A stretch of DNA of 64,000 bases from Planococcus lenghuensis (GCF_001999905.1 NZ_CP019640.1:3638001-3702000); one strand, 5' to 3'; positions 26,159 through 35,619 are shown, numbered from the stretch's first letter. The notes: generated by a model from the letters alone, not told the origin. Made by a program: numbers and translations.

Positions 26159-27301
26159 TTATTTCGTTTTCAGCAACTCATACTGGCGTATAATTTCTTC
26201 AGTGATTTCACTGTCTTCAGGCAATCCGCTCACGCTGTTCAGGACGCTTGTCAATCCGTCGCGCTGAACCATCTCCTGCAGCTGTACAGCTTCTTCATCT
26301 TCCGGATTGTCGAATAATAAAGCGGCGGCGATGGCTTTTGCCATATTCATATAAGACAGCCCCGCTTTTTGCGCCTGTGTCGCGGGACGGATGAGCCGGT
26401 CTTCAGGTCCCAGTTTCCGGATCGGCGCCCGTCCCACCCGTGTGACGCCATCATTCAAGTATGGATTTTTGAAGCGTTCGATATTCTTGTTGATATATTC
26501 AAGATGTTCCGCTTCATCCAGACCGTATTCCTTTACCAGGTAAGCGCCTGTCTCTTTCAGCGTTTCTCTGACCTGCTGCTCGATGTCCGGGTCGGCCAGT
26601 GTCTGGTCGATGGTCTCTTTTCCTTCCAGGTAGCCGAGATAAGCAATGACAGCATGACCTGTATTTACTGTAAATAGTTTCCGTTCAATGAAAGGCGCCA
26701 GCTCGGCTACAAGCTTCATCCCTTCCACATGCGGAATCTCTTCTGTTGTTTCGACGACCCATTCATAATAAGGCTCGACAAGCACATCGAGTGACTCCTG
26801 GTCTTGGATCGGAACGATGCGGTCCACAGCAGAATTAAAGAAGTAGACCTTTTCTTCCAGCCCCGCTTTTACTTCGTCATCGAGGTGTTCCATAACATGC
26901 GCTTTCAGAATATCGGTCGCACCGATCTGATTTTCACACGCAATAATATACAATTTATCGTCGGTCGCATTTACACGCGCGGTGATCCCCCGGGCAATCA
27001 AAGGAGCGATTCGCGGTAAAATAGTCGGACCGATTGCAGTCGTCACATAGGCGGCGCTTTGGATTGCGCCAATAACCGCATCTTCCTGATGCATGTTATT
27101 TAATCCGGATACATTTTCAATCGTCATCGTTTCTTCTTCCGGCTGGGCGAGCCTGACTTCATACGTGCCCAGATCATTCAGCTTGCCGATGACCTGTTCT
27201 GCAATATCAACGAACGTGACGTGATAGCCTGACTGGGCGAAGAGTGCGCCGATAAAGCCCCGGCCGATATTTCCGGCACCAAAGTGAACAGTTTGTTTCA
27301 T
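26159..27301 (-). CDS. mtlD: Mannitol-1-phosphate 5-dehydrogenase
   Basis: A 380-residue polyol dehydrogenase that oxidises mannitol 1-phosphate to fructose 6-phosphate with NAD. The start MKQTVHFGAGNIGRGFIG contains the Rossmann glycines; VYFFNSAVDRIVP, KLFTVNTGHAVIAYLGYL and DGVTRVGRAPIRKL, typical of MtlD, follow. The ATG at 27301 lies nine bases after AAAGGA, better than the two ATGs before it. It begins 6 bp after the mtlR stop, the last gene of mtlA-mtlR-mtlD. Confidence 0.95.
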   Translation of the reverse strand: MKQTVHFGAGNIGRGFIGALFAQSGYHVTFVDIAEQVIGKLNDLGTYEVRLAQPEEETMTIENVSGLNNMHQEDAVIGAIQSAAYVTTAIGPTILPRIAPLIARGITARVNATDDKLYIIACENQIGATDILKAHVMEHLDDEVKAGLEEKVYFFNSAVDRIVPIQDQESLDVLVEPYYEWVVETTEEIPHVEGMKLVAELAPFIERKLFTVNTGHAVIAYLGYLEGKETIDQTLADPDIEQQVRETLKETGAYLVKEYGLDEAEHLEYINKNIERFKNPYLNDGVTRVGRAPIRKLGPEDRLIRPATQAQKAGLSYMNMAKAIAAALLFDNPEDEEAVQLQEMVQRDGLTSVLNSVSGLPEDSEITEEIIRQYELLKTK

Positions 27302-27306
27302 TATCA

Positions 27307-29358
27307 TCATTCCTTTATCAGATTATGTTGAAGATAGTCCAAAAACAGATCTTCGAGTTTCTTTCGGATCATGTTCTCATTGGAAGAAGAAAAAATCATC
27401 ATCGCTACGTCACTCTCGATCAGGCTCGAGCTGATGAGACTGAGGATCTCTTGCTCTCTGACACTCATGCTCACCGGAGCCAGCATCAGCAGCAGATTAT
27501 TCATGTGTACGGTCTCGCCATCCATCCCTTTGATCGGGCACGGTTTATCGAGATGCGCCACTTGGAAGATCAGTTCCCGGATACTTTCGTCCCGGCAGTG
27601 GAAAAGACCGATATTCGTATCCGGAATTCCGAGACCGCCTTTCTTTTCGCGCTCTTCCAGTTCACGCTGCACGCTTTCCGGATTGGTGATCAGTCCGTCC
27701 CGCGTGCTTTGTTCGACCATTTCCTGCAGCACGAGCCGATGATCTGCGACTTGCTGTTTTCTGTAGACTTTTAAATTAGTCAGAATCGATTCCATACTGG
27801 AATGGACATCCTTTATCTCCTGCAGGAGTGTCTGCACGTTCGGCTGGTTCGGCTGGGCAGGCTCTTCAAACTGATTTCCGGCGTTCAAATACCGTTTTCT
27901 GCTGATGATCTTCTCCAAATGATCCTGCAGATAATTTTCGATATCCCGGATGTCCCTGTCACTCAACAATGGACTCACCATAATATAATCCACGTCTGTA
28001 ACCGGAAGGCGAATAGTGGAAATCACAATGTCATAATCATGGAAGTTGCCGGATTGAAAATCATTGATCGACGAAATGGCGACAGAATCGATTTCAACCA
28101 ATTCCTTTTGGATCCGGCTTGCCAGCATTTTCGATGTGCCGATGCCTGTCGGACAAACAACAATAGCGTTGAGCTTGATCCGCTCTTCATTCATCAGCAG
28201 CGCTGATCCGAAATGCAGGACGATGAACGCGATCTCATCCGCCGGGAAATCGATATCCGGAAACTCGGTTTCCAGGCTTTTCTTGACCGCCATGAACAGC
28301 ATCGGATATTTTCTTTTAATCTCTTCCGTCAGCGGATTAAACAGTTCCAATTTTTGTTTCAGCCGGAAAATGGACGGTCCCATATGCGCCAGCAGTCCCT
28401 GGTACAGAGAGAAATCGTCAGCGAGATTCACATGCAGGCTGGATGAAACGTCGAGAATCATATTCTTGATCAATTTGCCCAGCAATACATTATCGTAATA
28501 AACCAAATCAGCCGCTTGAACTTTTGATCCCCGCAGGATGATTGATAGAAAATGAATATCGCTGCCCGTCAGCGCGATGGAGAGAGCTGATTCCAGCTCA
28601 TCGGCTACTCCGTTTATCAATTCATATTCACTTGTGTATTCATTTGCCGTTTCATCTTCCTGCTGCAGCAAAAACCCCTGCTCTGTCCGCTGGATCGTCA
28701 GGCAGGTATGGATAACCAGCCCGATATAATCGCTGTCCGCCAGTCTTCCCTGCTCTTTGTTGATCTTTTCATTCACCAGTCCATCGACCAGCGTCAGATA
28801 CCGGGGAGAAAAATAACCGAGTACGTTTCCTTCCATCGGTTTCCCCAGTTGAAGCTGGTACAGGTTTTCAATGATTTCTTCATAAAAGTGAATGAGAAAA
28901 TAGTTTGCAAGTGCGTGCCGCTTATTGGCTTCTTCTCCACCCACTTCCACGCCGACACCTCTTTTGCGGGTCAACGTAATGGAGAATTTACCGATCCATT
29001 CGGCCAGATCATTCAAATAAGCCGACAGCGTAGCTGTGCTGACACCGAGCTGGTTTGCCAGCACCTGCTTTTTGAAGGACGGACCGTCATGCAGCAGGGT
29101 GATGAGCAGATTCAGCTTCCGTTCTTCCGGCGTTTCATCGGTGGGCCGGACACTCGTCAAATTTTGGATGAGCCGGTAAATCTGTTCGTTTTTCCCGTCA
29201 ATGAAGAGGCCGTCGTTCGCCGTCCGCTTCAGCACCAGATCAAATTGCATCAACAGCTTCTCCACGGATTTCAAATCCCGCTGGATTGTCCGGACACTCA
29301 CATTCAAATACGTCGACAGCGAATGGACTGTATGTTTGCCGGATGTCCGTACAATCAA
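27307..29358 (-). CDS. mtlR: PRD-containing transcriptional activator MtlR (start uncertain)
   Basis: A regulator with two helix-turn-helix regions (second at about residues 92-118), two PTS-regulation domains (His325 in LLAHMGPSIF), an EIIB-like domain (Cys402 in VVCPTGIGTSK) and a C-terminal EIIA-like domain (His587 in GLFHCRD). These correspond to the regulated His342 and Cys419 of B. subtilis MtlR, offset by 17. The TTG at 29358 is the first standard start codon in frame, but it cuts into the first helix: REKSIIEL is encoded upstream. True initiation probably lies at 29388-29394 behind GGGAGAGG. It activates mannitol genes according to PTS phosphorylation state. Confidence 0.88.
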   Translation of the reverse strand: MIVRTSGKHTVHSLSTYLNVSVRTIQRDLKSVEKLLMQFDLVLKRTANDGLFIDGKNEQIYRLIQNLTSVRPTDETPEERKLNLLITLLHDGPSFKKQVLANQLGVSTATLSAYLNDLAEWIGKFSITLTRKRGVGVEVGGEEANKRHALANYFLIHFYEEIIENLYQLQLGKPMEGNVLGYFSPRYLTLVDGLVNEKINKEQGRLADSDYIGLVIHTCLTIQRTEQGFLLQQEDETANEYTSEYELINGVADELESALSIALTGSDIHFLSIILRGSKVQAADLVYYDNVLLGKLIKNMILDVSSSLHVNLADDFSLYQGLLAHMGPSIFRLKQKLELFNPLTEEIKRKYPMLFMAVKKSLETEFPDIDFPADEIAFIVLHFGSALLMNEERIKLNAIVVCPTGIGTSKMLASRIQKELVEIDSVAISSINDFQSGNFHDYDIVISTIRLPVTDVDYIMVSPLLSDRDIRDIENYLQDHLEKIISRKRYLNAGNQFEEPAQPNQPNVQTLLQEIKDVHSSMESILTNLKVYRKQQVADHRLVLQEMVEQSTRDGLITNPESVQRELEEREKKGGLGIPDTNIGLFHCRDESIRELIFQVAHLDKPCPIKGMDGETVHMNNLLLMLAPVSMSVREQEILSLISSSLIESDVAMMIFSSSNENMIRKKLEDLFLDYLQHNLIKE

Positions 29359-29468
29359 TTCAATAATGGATTTTTCCCTAAATGTGATAAATATGCCTCT
29401 CCCTCATTTCGCTTTGAATTTTCCTTCCCTGTAAGATCTTAATCGCGGATTCCGAAAATCAGAATAGC

Positions 29469-29495
29469 ACAAAAAGGCAGGAAATCCCGCCTTTC
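29469..29495 (-). terminator. Hairpin between mtlA and mtlR
   Basis: The minus strand reads aaaggcgggatttcctgccttttt, a short stem with T run just after mtlA. It may lower mtlR/mtlD transcription relative to mtlA. Confidence 0.7.
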
Positions 29496-29508
29496 TGCGC
29501 TGATGCTA

Positions 29509-31494
29509 TTAGCTTCTGTTGATGATCTCTTTCACTTCTTTTGCTGTTTTGGCTTGGACCAGTTCATCCACGTTCTCCTGCTCGGCACAAATTACTGCAA
29601 TGCCGGACAGGATTTCCAGATGGGTACCGTCCTTGCCGGCAATCCCGAAGATCAGTTTTGCGGACTCTCCATCAAAGTCTACCCCGTTCGGAACCTGGAC
29701 AACCGTAAAACCGGATTTGATGACCGCTTTTTTCGCCGCTTCGGTTCCGTGTGGAATCGCTACGTTATTGCCCATATAGGTAGTGGTGATTTCTTCCCGT
29801 TTGAGCATTTCCTCCACGTAGGATTCTTCCACGTAACCGCCCCGGACAAGCGCTTCACCGGCAAACCGGATCGCTTCTTCTTTTGTGGCGAATTCCTGGT
29901 TGATGAAGATGTTTTCTTCCAGCAAGAGGCTGTCCTCTTCCTCTTCTGCCATATGTGGTGTGGTGCCCACTGCGTCTGTCTCAGACTCTTCAACGAGTTC
30001 CACTTGCGGTTCTGCAACACCGCTATCGCTTTTCAGATTTTCGATCAATCTATCATATTCCGGGCTCGACAGGAAATTATCCACGGAAATGTGATACGCA
30101 TCCGGTGCTTTGTTTTCAGCCCGCGGCGTCAGTTTCTCTTGGGTGATAATGATTTGTGCGTCAGAAGGGATGTTGCTGATGGCGGTATTGGTAACTGTGA
30201 TATCCATATCCGCTTCTTTCACCTTTTTCTTCAGGAGCGACGCACCCATGGCACTGGAACCCATACCGGCATCACAGGCGAATACAATCTTGTGTACGTT
30301 GCTTGGCATTACCCCGCTGCCCGATGCAGTTCCTGCTGCTCCGGCAGTGGGCGCAACGCCACCAGCCGTAAGGCCAGCAACCGAACTTTTCTTGCCTTTC
30401 ATCTGTTCCATTTTCGCTGTTGCCGCACTGATATCTTCGTCTGTTTCTTTGCTCGCTTTCAATACGGTTGCTGAAATCAGGAACGACACCGTTGCTGCAA
30501 CCAGTACCGCCGCGTAATTGGCAAGGAGGACCAGGAATTCCGGTGTGACTGCAGTGATTGCAATTATGCTGCCCGGAGATGCAGGTGCAACCAATCCGCC
30601 ATTAAGCAATACGAGGGTAAAGACACCGCTCATACCGCCTGCGATGACAGATAAGAGCAGCATCGGCTTCATCAGCACGTATGGGAAGTAGATTTCGTGA
30701 ATCCCGCCGATGAAATGGATGATCGCCGCCCCTGGTGCCGACTGTTTCGCCACGCCTTTTCCGAACAGCATGAATGCGAGCAGGACACCAAGACCCGGTC
30801 CTGGATTGGCTTCCAGCAGGAATAAGACCGATTTTCCCGTCTCCTGAACTTGCTCCAGTCCGATCGGTGTCAGGATTCCGTGGTTGATGGCATTGTTCAG
30901 GAACAGGATTTTTCCGGGTTCAATCAGGATGCTCGTCAATGGCAGCAATCCCGTATCGACCAGCCAGTCAACTCCCAAAGTCAGTAACTCTGTGACAGCT
31001 GCCACAATCGGGCCGATGATCCAGTAAGCAAAAAGGGCGAGGGCCGCCCCCAGGATACCGGCAGAGAAGTTATTGACGAGCATCTCAAAGCCCGTCCGGA
31101 TTTTCCCTTCAATCAGCTGGTCAAACTTCTTGATGACAAATCCGCCAGTCGGTCCCATCAGCATAGCTCCTAAAAACATCGGGGTATCCGGAGCTCCGAC
31201 GATTACGCCCATCGTCGCAATTGCACCAACGACACCACCGCGCTGATCATAGATGAGTCTGCCTCCTGTATACCCGATAAGCAGCGGCAGCAAGTACGTG
31301 ATCATCGGACCGACCAGTTCGGCCAGACGTTCATTCGGGAAGAACCCGGTTGGTATGAATAATGCAGTGATCAATCCCCAGGCGATGAACGCGCCGATGT
31401 TCGGCAGTACCATTGAGCTTAAGAAATTGCCGAATTTCTGCACTGCAACTTTTGCGTTTCCGCGACCGTTTGGACGATCCGCTGTGCGAGTCAT
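29509..31494 (-). CDS. mtlA: PTS mannitol transporter, EIICBA
   Basis: A 661-residue fused permease. The N-terminal EIIC part (to about residue 340) is hydrophobic with NNAINHGILTPIG and GGIHEIYFPYVLMKP. The EIIB part holds Cys in IVFACDAGMGSSAMG. The C-terminal EIIA part holds His in NNVAIPHGTEAAKKAV. It imports mannitol as mannitol 1-phosphate. B. subtilis has a separate mtlF for EIIA, whereas here EIIA is fused as in E. coli and no mtlF is present. The ATG at 31494 follows GGAAGGATC; longer frames upstream have no site. Confidence 0.95.
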   Translation of the reverse strand: MTRTADRPNGRGNAKVAVQKFGNFLSSMVLPNIGAFIAWGLITALFIPTGFFPNERLAELVGPMITYLLPLLIGYTGGRLIYDQRGGVVGAIATMGVIVGAPDTPMFLGAMLMGPTGGFVIKKFDQLIEGKIRTGFEMLVNNFSAGILGAALALFAYWIIGPIVAAVTELLTLGVDWLVDTGLLPLTSILIEPGKILFLNNAINHGILTPIGLEQVQETGKSVLFLLEANPGPGLGVLLAFMLFGKGVAKQSAPGAAIIHFIGGIHEIYFPYVLMKPMLLLSVIAGGMSGVFTLVLLNGGLVAPASPGSIIAITAVTPEFLVLLANYAAVLVAATVSFLISATVLKASKETDEDISAATAKMEQMKGKKSSVAGLTAGGVAPTAGAAGTASGSGVMPSNVHKIVFACDAGMGSSAMGASLLKKKVKEADMDITVTNTAISNIPSDAQIIITQEKLTPRAENKAPDAYHISVDNFLSSPEYDRLIENLKSDSGVAEPQVELVEESETDAVGTTPHMAEEEEDSLLLEENIFINQEFATKEEAIRFAGEALVRGGYVEESYVEEMLKREEITTTYMGNNVAIPHGTEAAKKAVIKSGFTVVQVPNGVDFDGESAKLIFGIAGKDGTHLEILSGIAVICAEQENVDELVQAKTAKEVKEIINRS

Positions 31495-31558
31495 ATGATC
31501 CTTCCTTTCGTAAAGGCAATTTTTTTGCTGTTGTCTCCACTTCATCATAGAGTAGAGA

Positions 31559-31572
31559 TGAAGGCGTTTTCA
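31559..31572 (-). promoter_or_regulatory. Probable catabolite-responsive element (cre) upstream of mtlA
   Basis: TGAAGGCGTTTTCA fits the CcpA consensus TGWAANCGNTNWCA with one mismatch and lies 65 bp before the mtlA start. A second palindrome, ctttgtc (31590-31596) and gacaaag (31608-31614), lies just upstream and could be the MtlR operator. Both assignments are by pattern only. Confidence 0.5.
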
Positions 31573-31740
31573 ATGTTTAAGAAAGTCAACTTTGTCGTGC
31601 TCTTGATGACAAAGCTGGTGTTTCTGTTTCCTCTTATTCCCTAAGTCATATGACAATAATTTCTCACAGGAACAGGACTAGAAAGCAGAAGCATTTACAT
31701 ACATTCCTGCTGCAATTCAATATAGTATGAAAACAAAATT

Positions 31741-31772
31741 TAAAAAACCTCCACCCGATCCGGGCAGAGGTT
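31741..31772 (-). terminator. Terminator after nhaC
   Basis: On the minus strand the stem aacctctgcccg / cgggtggaggtt with G-U pairs is followed by TTTTTTA, 15 bp after the antiporter stop. Confidence 0.8.
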
Positions 31773-31786
31773 CAATCACTAAAAAA

Positions 31787-33241
31787 TTATATTTTCGCAA
31801 ATTCGCCTGCGACTTTCTTTTCTGTTTTCTTTTTTTCTTCCGTATCTTCCATTTTCGTCATCGTCAGTCCTGTAACACCATAGAACAGTGAAACGAGCGG
31901 TGTAATCATCGCCAGGAAGCAGAATGGAAGATAGACGCTAACCGGTACACCGAGCGTAGCTGCTGTGAAAATGCCGGCTCCCGTCCATGGGATGAGTGCG
32001 CCGCCCTGTGTGCCTGTGTCTTCAAGCACTCTTGACAGGTTCTCCGGCCTCAAATTCAATCGCTCATAAACCGGTCGCATGATCGTTCCGCCCATGACGA
32101 TTGAGAAGTAGATAGAACCACCGATCGCCAATGCCACATAGCTTATAATAATCGTAACAAAGGTGAGGACACCTGTGCTTTCAATTTTATGGATAAACGG
32201 TGCAACGAGTGCTTCCAATACGCCTGCTTGCGCCATCATGCCGCCCAAGCCAAGAGCAAATAAGAACAAAGCGACAAGTGCGAACATGCTGCTTAATCCG
32301 CCCCGCACCAATAAGCTGTCGACAATTTCAATTCCGGATTCCACTGAATAGCCGCCATAGAAGAAATCAACAGTTTGAGTGAACGAGAACCCCTGATAGA
32401 AAATGGCAACCAGGCCGCCGACTGCCGTTCCGATAAAAATTGACGGAAGCGCCGGTTTTTTCAGCATGAGCAGTCCGACCAGCACAATGATTGGAATCAT
32501 CGGGACAAGCCCGAGGCTGAAATTGTCTGCGAGGAACGCTGTCAGCTGTGTAACACTTTGTTCGTTCACAGTAGCGGCCGTATATTTCAGCCCCATGAAT
32601 GTGAAGATGATCGCTGAAATGATAAAAGCCGGTACAGTTGTCCAAAGCATATGTCTAATGTGTGTGAATAAATCGGTTTCCACAACGGTCGGTGTTAAAT
32701 TCGTTGTGTCTGACAACGGTGACATCTTGTCTCCGAAATAGGCGCCGCTTATAATCGCCCCTGCGGTAAGCCCGACCGGCACGCCCAGCGTGGCACCAAC
32801 ACCCATCAGCGCAATCCCTGCTGTCCCGATGGTTCCCCATGAAGTGCCTGTCGCCAGTGATACCAATGAACAAAAAACCAAAGCTGTCACCAGAAAGAAT
32901 TGAGGCGAAATCGTTTCAATTCCATAGTAAATCAGTGTAGGTACGGTTCCGGATGCAATCCATGCACCGATTAAAATACCGACGGTCAGTAAAATCAGCG
33001 CGGGCTGTAACGCCTTGCTCATCGATGTGGTCATCGATTGCTCTACTTGTTTGTAGGTGAATCCCAGTCCCATCATGAATGGAACCAGCACAAGTACGCC
33101 GATAAACATCAGAATTTGAATCGGTGCATCAAATGCGAGAATTCCAATGGCGATGATTGCAGCCACTGTTCCCAGCATAGCCAATGCATACAAAAATGAT
33201 GGTTTCTTAATATTATTTTCTTCAATATCCGTTTCCAACAA
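31787..33241 (-). CDS. nhaC: NhaC-type Na+/H+ antiporter
   Basis: A 484-residue integral membrane protein with about twelve hydrophobic helices. SLATGTSWGTIGTAGIALMGVG is the NhaC family signature, SGAYFGDKMSPLSDTTNL the probable ion site with acidic residues, and GTQGGALIPWTGAGIF lies near the end. It exchanges cytoplasmic sodium for protons, possibly malate/lactate-coupled as in MleN/YheL relatives. The C-terminus is Lys/Glu-rich and cytosolic. It is a single gene with its own terminator. Confidence 0.9.
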   Translation of the reverse strand: MLETDIEENNIKKPSFLYALAMLGTVAAIIAIGILAFDAPIQILMFIGVLVLVPFMMGLGFTYKQVEQSMTTSMSKALQPALILLTVGILIGAWIASGTVPTLIYYGIETISPQFFLVTALVFCSLVSLATGTSWGTIGTAGIALMGVGATLGVPVGLTAGAIISGAYFGDKMSPLSDTTNLTPTVVETDLFTHIRHMLWTTVPAFIISAIIFTFMGLKYTAATVNEQSVTQLTAFLADNFSLGLVPMIPIIVLVGLLMLKKPALPSIFIGTAVGGLVAIFYQGFSFTQTVDFFYGGYSVESGIEIVDSLLVRGGLSSMFALVALFLFALGLGGMMAQAGVLEALVAPFIHKIESTGVLTFVTIIISYVALAIGGSIYFSIVMGGTIMRPVYERLNLRPENLSRVLEDTGTQGGALIPWTGAGIFTAATLGVPVSVYLPFCFLAMITPLVSLFYGVTGLTMTKMEDTEEKKKTEKKVAGEFAKI

Positions 33242-33675
33242 ACCACTCCTTAGTTTTTTTATCTGGGATTGGTCTGCAATTCATCTTACGGGGAGAAACC
33301 CTGAATATGTTGTAAAATGAAGGATTGGGGGATCCAGGCAGAATCCCATAACCGTTGTCACAATGGTAATTACATGAGACCTTCAGGGCGAAAGGAATCA
33401 TCGGAAATTCTTATGTAAGATACCTTGTCATCGACCACTGTATAAACGGTATATGCACATTTTACCAAAGAACTGAATGCTTTGCAAACCACCCTCCTAC
33501 AGCCGCAAGGACCAAGCATATCATGTCATTTCCCAACCCGGATATCTTATTCAAATTAATGTATTAATATGCTTTCCGGCACAACGGAGTGTTAGCGTTT
33601 TTTAAATTTGGACAGCGTTTTATCAGCATCTATACTTCCCGGGAATTTATCATATTTTTTGTTTTTGGGCATTAA
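33242..33675. other. Intergenic region upstream of nhaC
   Basis: About 430 bp. I searched the minus strand for lysine, sodium and c-di-AMP riboswitch cores and saw none. No credible gene is present. The A+T-rich stretch at 33541-33600 adjoins the repeat element. Confidence 0.45.
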
Positions 33676-34207
33676 AAAGGGGCTGTCCAAAAAGCCCTTA
33701 GGCGTATCTTGCTCAGATGTTCTTCCATAATGGAACGGCTTCTGCTGCACAAACACCCGCTTGCTCCTGCGCAAGCGAGTCGCAGATAAAATCGTTTGCC
33801 GCGGACGAACGGCCAAGCCTCCTCTGCCGGCTCCGCCGGCATGCGGAGTCTTGATCCGTCCGTTTTTCCGCAGGCAAGCTGAGGGCTCTTGAAGAGCCCT
33901 CAGCTTTGCGACGAAGCTAGCGAAGCGATGCAGGAGCAGTCTGGGTTTTCGCATTTCTGCTGGCTTCTGCCGTTCCAAGCTAGTTAAAGGAGACAACCAT
34001 GTAGAATGCATAAAGGCGGGAAGACCGGCGGCGACTCCTGCGGGACTAGCACGAGCTGAAGACCCTGGACCGAGCATAGCGAGGGAAGCGGCTAAAGCCG
34101 TGCCCGCGGAAAGCGTCCGCCGGGCCGAACCCCAGCTACTTCTTTACGAATAGAAAAAAGGGCTGCCCCGGAGGTCGTTTTTCATGACCTTTTCGGACAG
34201 CCCCTAA
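33676..34207. repeat. MITE-like intergenic element with terminal inverted repeats
   Basis: Perfect arms ggggctgtcc (33679-33688) and ggacagcccc (34195-34204), extended imperfectly by A/G-rich bases, bound a G+C-rich 525-bp core without a transposase. The core holds two inversely oriented copies of a recurrent Bacillales intergenic motif: 'ggcgactcctgcggga' near 34030 and 'ccgcggacgaacggccaagcctc' type sequence near 33800. The right end (34150-34204) also folds into a terminator-like hairpin. Open frames across it are chance, since they consist of the repeat itself. Confidence 0.65.
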
Positions 34208-34222
34208 TAGGTTGAGCTGTAG

Positions 34223-34411
34223 TTATTGGTTCCGTTCCAGCTCCTGGTACTCTTTCATATACGGGCCTTCCTCAGCCACTGCCGAGTGATAGAGCGCTTT
34301 GATCGCCAAGTTCTTTTCCAGGCCCATGTCTTTTTTGATGCGCTTCAGTTCATCATGCAATTCCCGGTGCTCGTTGATCAGCTTCGTCATTGCCGTTTTA
34401 TTGTATTTCAT
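34223..34411 (-). CDS. Small hypothetical helical protein
   Basis: A 62-residue, highly charged, predicted helical protein (MKYNKTAMTKLINEHREL start). The CTAGGAGGTGACAGC ribosome site is excellent, which supports translation. It begins 11 bp after the stop of the RlmI-type methyltransferase and is probably co-transcribed with it. I do not recognise a family. Confidence 0.65.
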   Translation of the reverse strand: MKYNKTAMTKLINEHRELHDELKRIKKDMGLEKNLAIKALYHSAVAEEGPYMKEYQELERNQ

Positions 34412-34422
34412 GCTGTCACCTC

Positions 34423-35619
34423 CTAGTTCATTATCTTGATGAACACTACTTTTAAATAATTGAATTCCGGATAGTTATGCGGAACCTTGAAATCCTCCGG
34501 CAACTGGTGCTCTTCCAAAATTTTATAACGGGTATTCGTTTCAGTGAATGCTTTATCGATAAAGGATTTGAATTTTTTCATGTTGAAGCTGGCATTATTG
34601 GTCGATGCAATAATCATCCCGCGGTCACTGGTGATTTTCAGCGTATCCTTAAGCAATTTCGGATAGTCTTTTGCAGTGCTGAACGTCTTTTTCTTCGTGC
34701 GCGCGAAGCTCGGCGGATCGAGTACGACGACATCGAATTTCAGCCCGTGACGCGCGGCATAGCTGAAGTAATCGAAGACATCCATCACCTTGATATCCTG
34801 GGCTTCAAAATCAATGCCGTTTACAGCGAACTGCTCAATCGTTTTCGGCCGGCTGCGTTTTGCGAGGTCCACGCTTGTCGTCTCCGTCGCACCGCCAAGG
34901 ACGGCAGCAATTGAAAATGCACCTGTATAGGAAAATGTATTTAGCACTGTTTTTCCGTCTGCGTACTTGTCCCGCAACGCTTTCCGGACTTCCCGCTGAT
35001 CGAGGAAAATTCCGGTCATGGCACCATCGTTTAAATCGACGGCAAAACTCATTCCGTTCTCTTGGACAATCAGCGGGAACTCCCCCCGCTCCCCGGACAC
35101 ATAATCATCCTGTTCCACATACTGGCCGTTGGTATCGAAGCGCAGTTTCTCGTATATTCCGCGCGGTGCCGCTACTTCTTTTAACGCTTCGTACACTTCT
35201 TTACGGAATGAATAAATGCCTTCACTGTACCAGTTCACAACATAAAAATCGGCATAGAAATCGATGATCAGCCCGCCGATGCCATCGCCTTCACCATTAA
35301 ACATACGGAATGCTGTCGTATCCTCAGCTGCGTAAAGATGATGTCGTTCAGCTATTGCTTTCCTGATCTTTCCGGCGAAGAACCGGCTGTCGATTTCCTC
35401 TTTTTCACTGCGGGTCAGCACCCAACCGATTCCTTTGTTCTGCAGGCCATAATAACCTGTTGCGACATAATTACCTGTTGAATCGGTCAGACGCAGTAAG
35501 TTCCCCTCTTTTGGCAGCACCCCCGGTTTCTCCAGTGCATCTTTTAAAACCAACGGATAGCCATTTTTAATCGCTTTAGCCGAAGCCGGTTTTAATTGAA
35601 GTTCTGCTGACTGTCTCAT
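34423..35619 (-). CDS. RlmI-type class I rRNA methyltransferase
   Basis: A 398-residue protein with an N-terminal PUA RNA-binding domain (about residues 10-90), an EEHI-like middle region, and a C-terminal Rossmann methyltransferase. Motifs are VLNTFSYTGAFSIAA (SAM site), VVLDPPSFARTKKKTF (motif IV) and MIIASTNNASFNM. It corresponds to E. coli RlmI (23S m5C1962) and B. subtilis YwbD; the target in this organism is inferred. Confidence 0.88.
   Translation of the reverse strand: MRQSAELQLKPASAKAIKNGYPLVLKDALEKPGVLPKEGNLLRLTDSTGNYVATGYYGLQNKGIGWVLTRSEKEEIDSRFFAGKIRKAIAERHHLYAAEDTTAFRMFNGEGDGIGGLIIDFYADFYVVNWYSEGIYSFRKEVYEALKEVAAPRGIYEKLRFDTNGQYVEQDDYVSGERGEFPLIVQENGMSFAVDLNDGAMTGIFLDQREVRKALRDKYADGKTVLNTFSYTGAFSIAAVLGGATETTSVDLAKRSRPKTIEQFAVNGIDFEAQDIKVMDVFDYFSYAARHGLKFDVVVLDPPSFARTKKKTFSTAKDYPKLLKDTLKITSDRGMIIASTNNASFNMKKFKSFIDKAFTETNTRYKILEEHQLPEDFKVPHNYPEFNYLKVVFIKIMN

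Noticed and set aside
28708-29442. A 244-codon open frame on the plus strand
   Set aside because: It lies wholly antisense to mtlR, lacks a ribosome site and family motifs, and arises from the codon bias of mtlR.
29503-30474. A 323-codon plus-strand frame, Phe/Cys-rich
   Set aside because: Antisense to the EIIB/EIIA part of mtlA; unusual composition and no motif.
33242-33540. Possible riboswitch ahead of nhaC
   Set aside because: Runs such as 'agggcgaaagga' on the plus strand recalled lysine or M-box elements, but the needed helices and conserved cores are missing on the minus strand that precedes nhaC.
33592-34077. A 161-codon minus-strand frame
   Set aside because: It is made of the G+C-rich repeat element and a low-complexity tail; no ribosome site and no protein-like pattern.
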